From Cokeromyces recurvatus (Eukaryota; Mucoromycota; Mucoromycetes; Mucorales; Mucoraceae): a stretch of DNA of 64,000 nt. Position numbers and translations under genes: made by a program. Each line of letters opens with the position of its first letter. Within the stretch, counting starts at the first letter, position 1. Under the pieces are notes generated by a model. That model was not told the origin of the DNA. It worked only from the letters and a program-made list of their open reading frames with translations, and did no database searches. The stretch is from NCBI RefSeq assembly GCF_025118155.1, contig NW_026251408.1:248001-312000 (forward strand). Direction: 5' to 3'. Positions 62,073 to 64,000 of the stretch are shown piece after piece.

Positions 62073-63597
62073 AAAAACTTATATATATTACTATTATATC
62101 ATAAATGACTATGAAGTAATCAGATAGCATATCAATGAGGAGCACAGTACAAGGGAGGTACTAGATGTTTATATAATGTCTTTACTACTGATATATAAAT
62201 AGAATGAAGTGCCTCAAATTAGGAGTAGATTTATGTATTATATAATATCATTTTTTTATTACTATTATTATTCTTAAAAAAAATTATGTAGCATCAGTTA
62301 TCATTGTAAATTATAGTGTTGGTTTGAAATATTATACAGGCTGATATAGAAAAGATTTCTTTCTTTATTTATTCCATTCTGCTTTGCATAACGGAGATAT
62401 TTCTCCCTTTTAATCGATTGAATTAAAGGATATGATGTAAATTGTGTAGATATACAACTTTTTTTTTTATTATTATTTGAAATACCTGACAAGCTACTTG
62501 AGAATGGATCTCTTCCTAATTGTTTATTCACCTTCTACTATTTTAATTTTATTACATAGTTTGTTTGCAAGTGATTGCTAAACATTAATGTCGAAATTTT
62601 AGTTTAATTAAAATTTAGGTTTGAATAATAGATTTTGCCTTTATGCACTTGTATTTACACACTAATAATCCTAAAGTTATATTATTTAGTCAGCTTACAG
62701 CAACTCAAGAATTGGAAACATAGTTTGAAATTTCAATTTCTATAAATAAGTTTCAATACGTCCCATATTCTAATCATTCTTTTGTTTGCAGCATTATACG
62801 AGTACATTATTAATAATAGCCATTTATTAGGCTCACACATCGAAGATATGAAAGTACAAAGAAGAAGAAGAAGAAAAAAAAAATTCGAAAGATTCGCTTC
62901 AGGAAGAAGTAAAATGAACCTACGCTCGGATTCCGTTACTTTCTTTAATTCCCGATGGTTAGTGCTATGAACTGAGTAAAGTTATTAGGAATAATCTATT
63001 TTTCTCAATGACACAATACATAATAACTCATTATTTTCATTAAACATTTATTATTTAACTTGTACATGGAATAGATAAAACAGTCTGTACTAACTATAGG
63101 AAATAATGAACGACATCTAAATATGATCTTTAAGAGGAGAGCATGGAGGATACTGTTAAATCAGATACTTTAGATACTTTTAATGATGCATCTAAGCTTG
63201 ATTTTATAGTTGGAGGGGGTGGGGTGGGTGGTAAGTGTTCATTTTCAAGAAAGATAATTGAAGCAATTAGGCTTTTATATGACTATATCTTTAATGAAGT
63301 ATGATTCATAGTGTTTTGAATAGCAAAAAAAAATAAAATAAAATAAAATAAAATAGACACAAAGTTACTTAAAGGAAAAATAACTTATAACGAAATGAAG
63401 AGGAATATTTATATGTATTTTACATGGTAAATGATAATTTTGATAATAAGCAAAGACTAAGTGTAATAAAGAAATATACCACTCTTAATTTATACACTCT
63501 TCTTTTTCTGCCTCATGAGCTTTACATATAATTGAAATTGGTACAAAAAAAAAATATGACTATTATTGGATCTTTCCATTTTATATAAACTATTTTT
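62073..63597. other. Gene-poor stretch between FAHD1 duplicate and FAHD1 gene
   Basis: No gene supported. A G-rich tract at 63212-63231 (runs of 2, 5, 4, 3 and 2 G separated by single bases) and an (AAAAT)n run at 63329-63354. Confidence 0.5.
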
Positions 63598-64000
63598 CTA
63601 TGCTTTAAATAGACCATTTCTATCTACTGCATTAAATCTAACATTAATAATATCCTTTTCTGCTTTTCCCGGCTTCATACCAGCAGTGATTATATCACCT
63701 GCCTTAATGGGCCCTACGCCAGAAGGTGTGCCTGTTAAAATAACGTCTCCTACCTCAAGCTTCATAATGGAAGAGATATATTCAATAAGAAATGGGACCC
63801 TTTATAAAGACATTAGTATCTTAGTATACACCTATATATATATATCACTTTACTTGAAAATCATATCCTTTGTATTTCCTTGTTGACGAATAGTGTCATT
63901 CACTTTAAGCCAAAGATCAATATCGTTTGTATCTACAAAACTATCCTTAGGTATGAATTCGCTTTATATATAAGAAAGAAGTTAGCTTCATTTTGCTTTG
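63598..64000 (-). CDS. FAHD1: FAHD1-type acylpyruvase (fumarylacetoacetate hydrolase family), 5' part outside window
   Basis: Mg-dependent hydrolase/decarboxylase of acylpyruvates or oxaloacetate, usually mitochondrial. Two exons are visible: from about 63955 down to 63854 (FIPKDSFVDTNDIDLWLKVN, then DTIRQQGNTKDMIFK) and 63799-63598. The last exon gives VPFLIEYISSIMKLEVGDVI, LTGTPSGVGPIKAGDIITAG and MKPGKAEKDIINVRFNAVDR, ending NGLFKA. The LTGTPSGVG motif and the LWLKVN..RQxGNTxDMIF block are characteristic of FAHD1. The 5' exons with the metal-binding Glu pair lie beyond 64000. Confidence 0.9.

Noticed and set aside
62782..62970. 62-residue Arg/Lys-rich ORF
   Set aside because: Low-complexity, no start context, no similarity to anything recognised, in the FAHD1 duplication gap.

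Overview
The window is AT-rich nuclear DNA from a fungus, probably a Mucoromycota (mucoralean-type) lineage. It has many short GT..AG introns of about 55-95 nt, very frequent poly(A)/poly(T) tracts, and fungal gene content (DASH subunit Dad1, NADPH-type nitrate reductase, siroheme nitrite reductase with fused C-terminal domain, Pom33-type ER protein, a NoxR-like TPR/PB1 protein). The lineage is inferred from composition and gene style, not from any search. I recognise about 21 protein-coding genes. Most are single-copy housekeeping genes, many in convergent or tandem pairs with 0.1-0.3 kb between them, separated by gene-poor AT-rich stretches of 1-4 kb. I saw no rRNA, tRNA or CRISPR array.

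Layout. 0-9.5 kb: Mediator subunit 16 (cut by the left edge), an Hst2/SIRT2-type sirtuin, a TMEM33/Pom33 protein and an M1 aminopeptidase. 9.5-13.9 kb: gene-poor, holding a decayed Tc1/mariner transposase and two MluI-box palindromes upstream of SKP1. 13.9-23.3 kb: SKP1, the GPN1/Npa3 GTPase, a NoxR/p67phox-like regulator, DAD1, SDH4 and phosphocholine cytidylyltransferase. 25-31.6 kb: an unrecognised low-complexity protein, a mitochondrial GGQ release-factor-like protein, DPH4 (J domain plus CSL zinc finger) and a divergent 3-hydroxyisobutyryl-CoA hydrolase-like protein. 31.6-36.9 kb: gene-poor, with one complete-ended but dead Tc1/mariner element (33058-34568). 36.9-45.7 kb: a C2H2 zinc-finger protein, then a nitrate assimilation pair on the minus strand, nitrate reductase followed by nitrite reductase. 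47.6-61.1 kb: WDR70, COG4, a small putative secreted peptide, D-lactate dehydrogenase, 14-3-3 and a BTB/CAP-Gly protein. 61-64 kb: a duplicated last exon of an FAHD1-type acylpyruvase, then the real FAHD1 gene, cut by the right edge.

Functional links. The clearest functional unit is nitrate reductase plus nitrite reductase (nitrate to nitrite to ammonium), tandem on one strand, both with GATA-type sites upstream; no nitrate transporter is visible here. Mitochondrial functions recur (SDH4, D-lactate dehydrogenase, HIBCH-like, GGQ factor, FAHD1), but nothing shows co-regulation. I found no convincing new multi-gene system. The points most worth checking are a lost Rieske histidine in nitrite reductase, lost catalytic positions in the HIBCH-like protein, the FAHD1 exon duplication, the dead Tc1 element with intact ends, recurrent T(n)A(n) palindromes, and the paired MluI boxes near SKP1.
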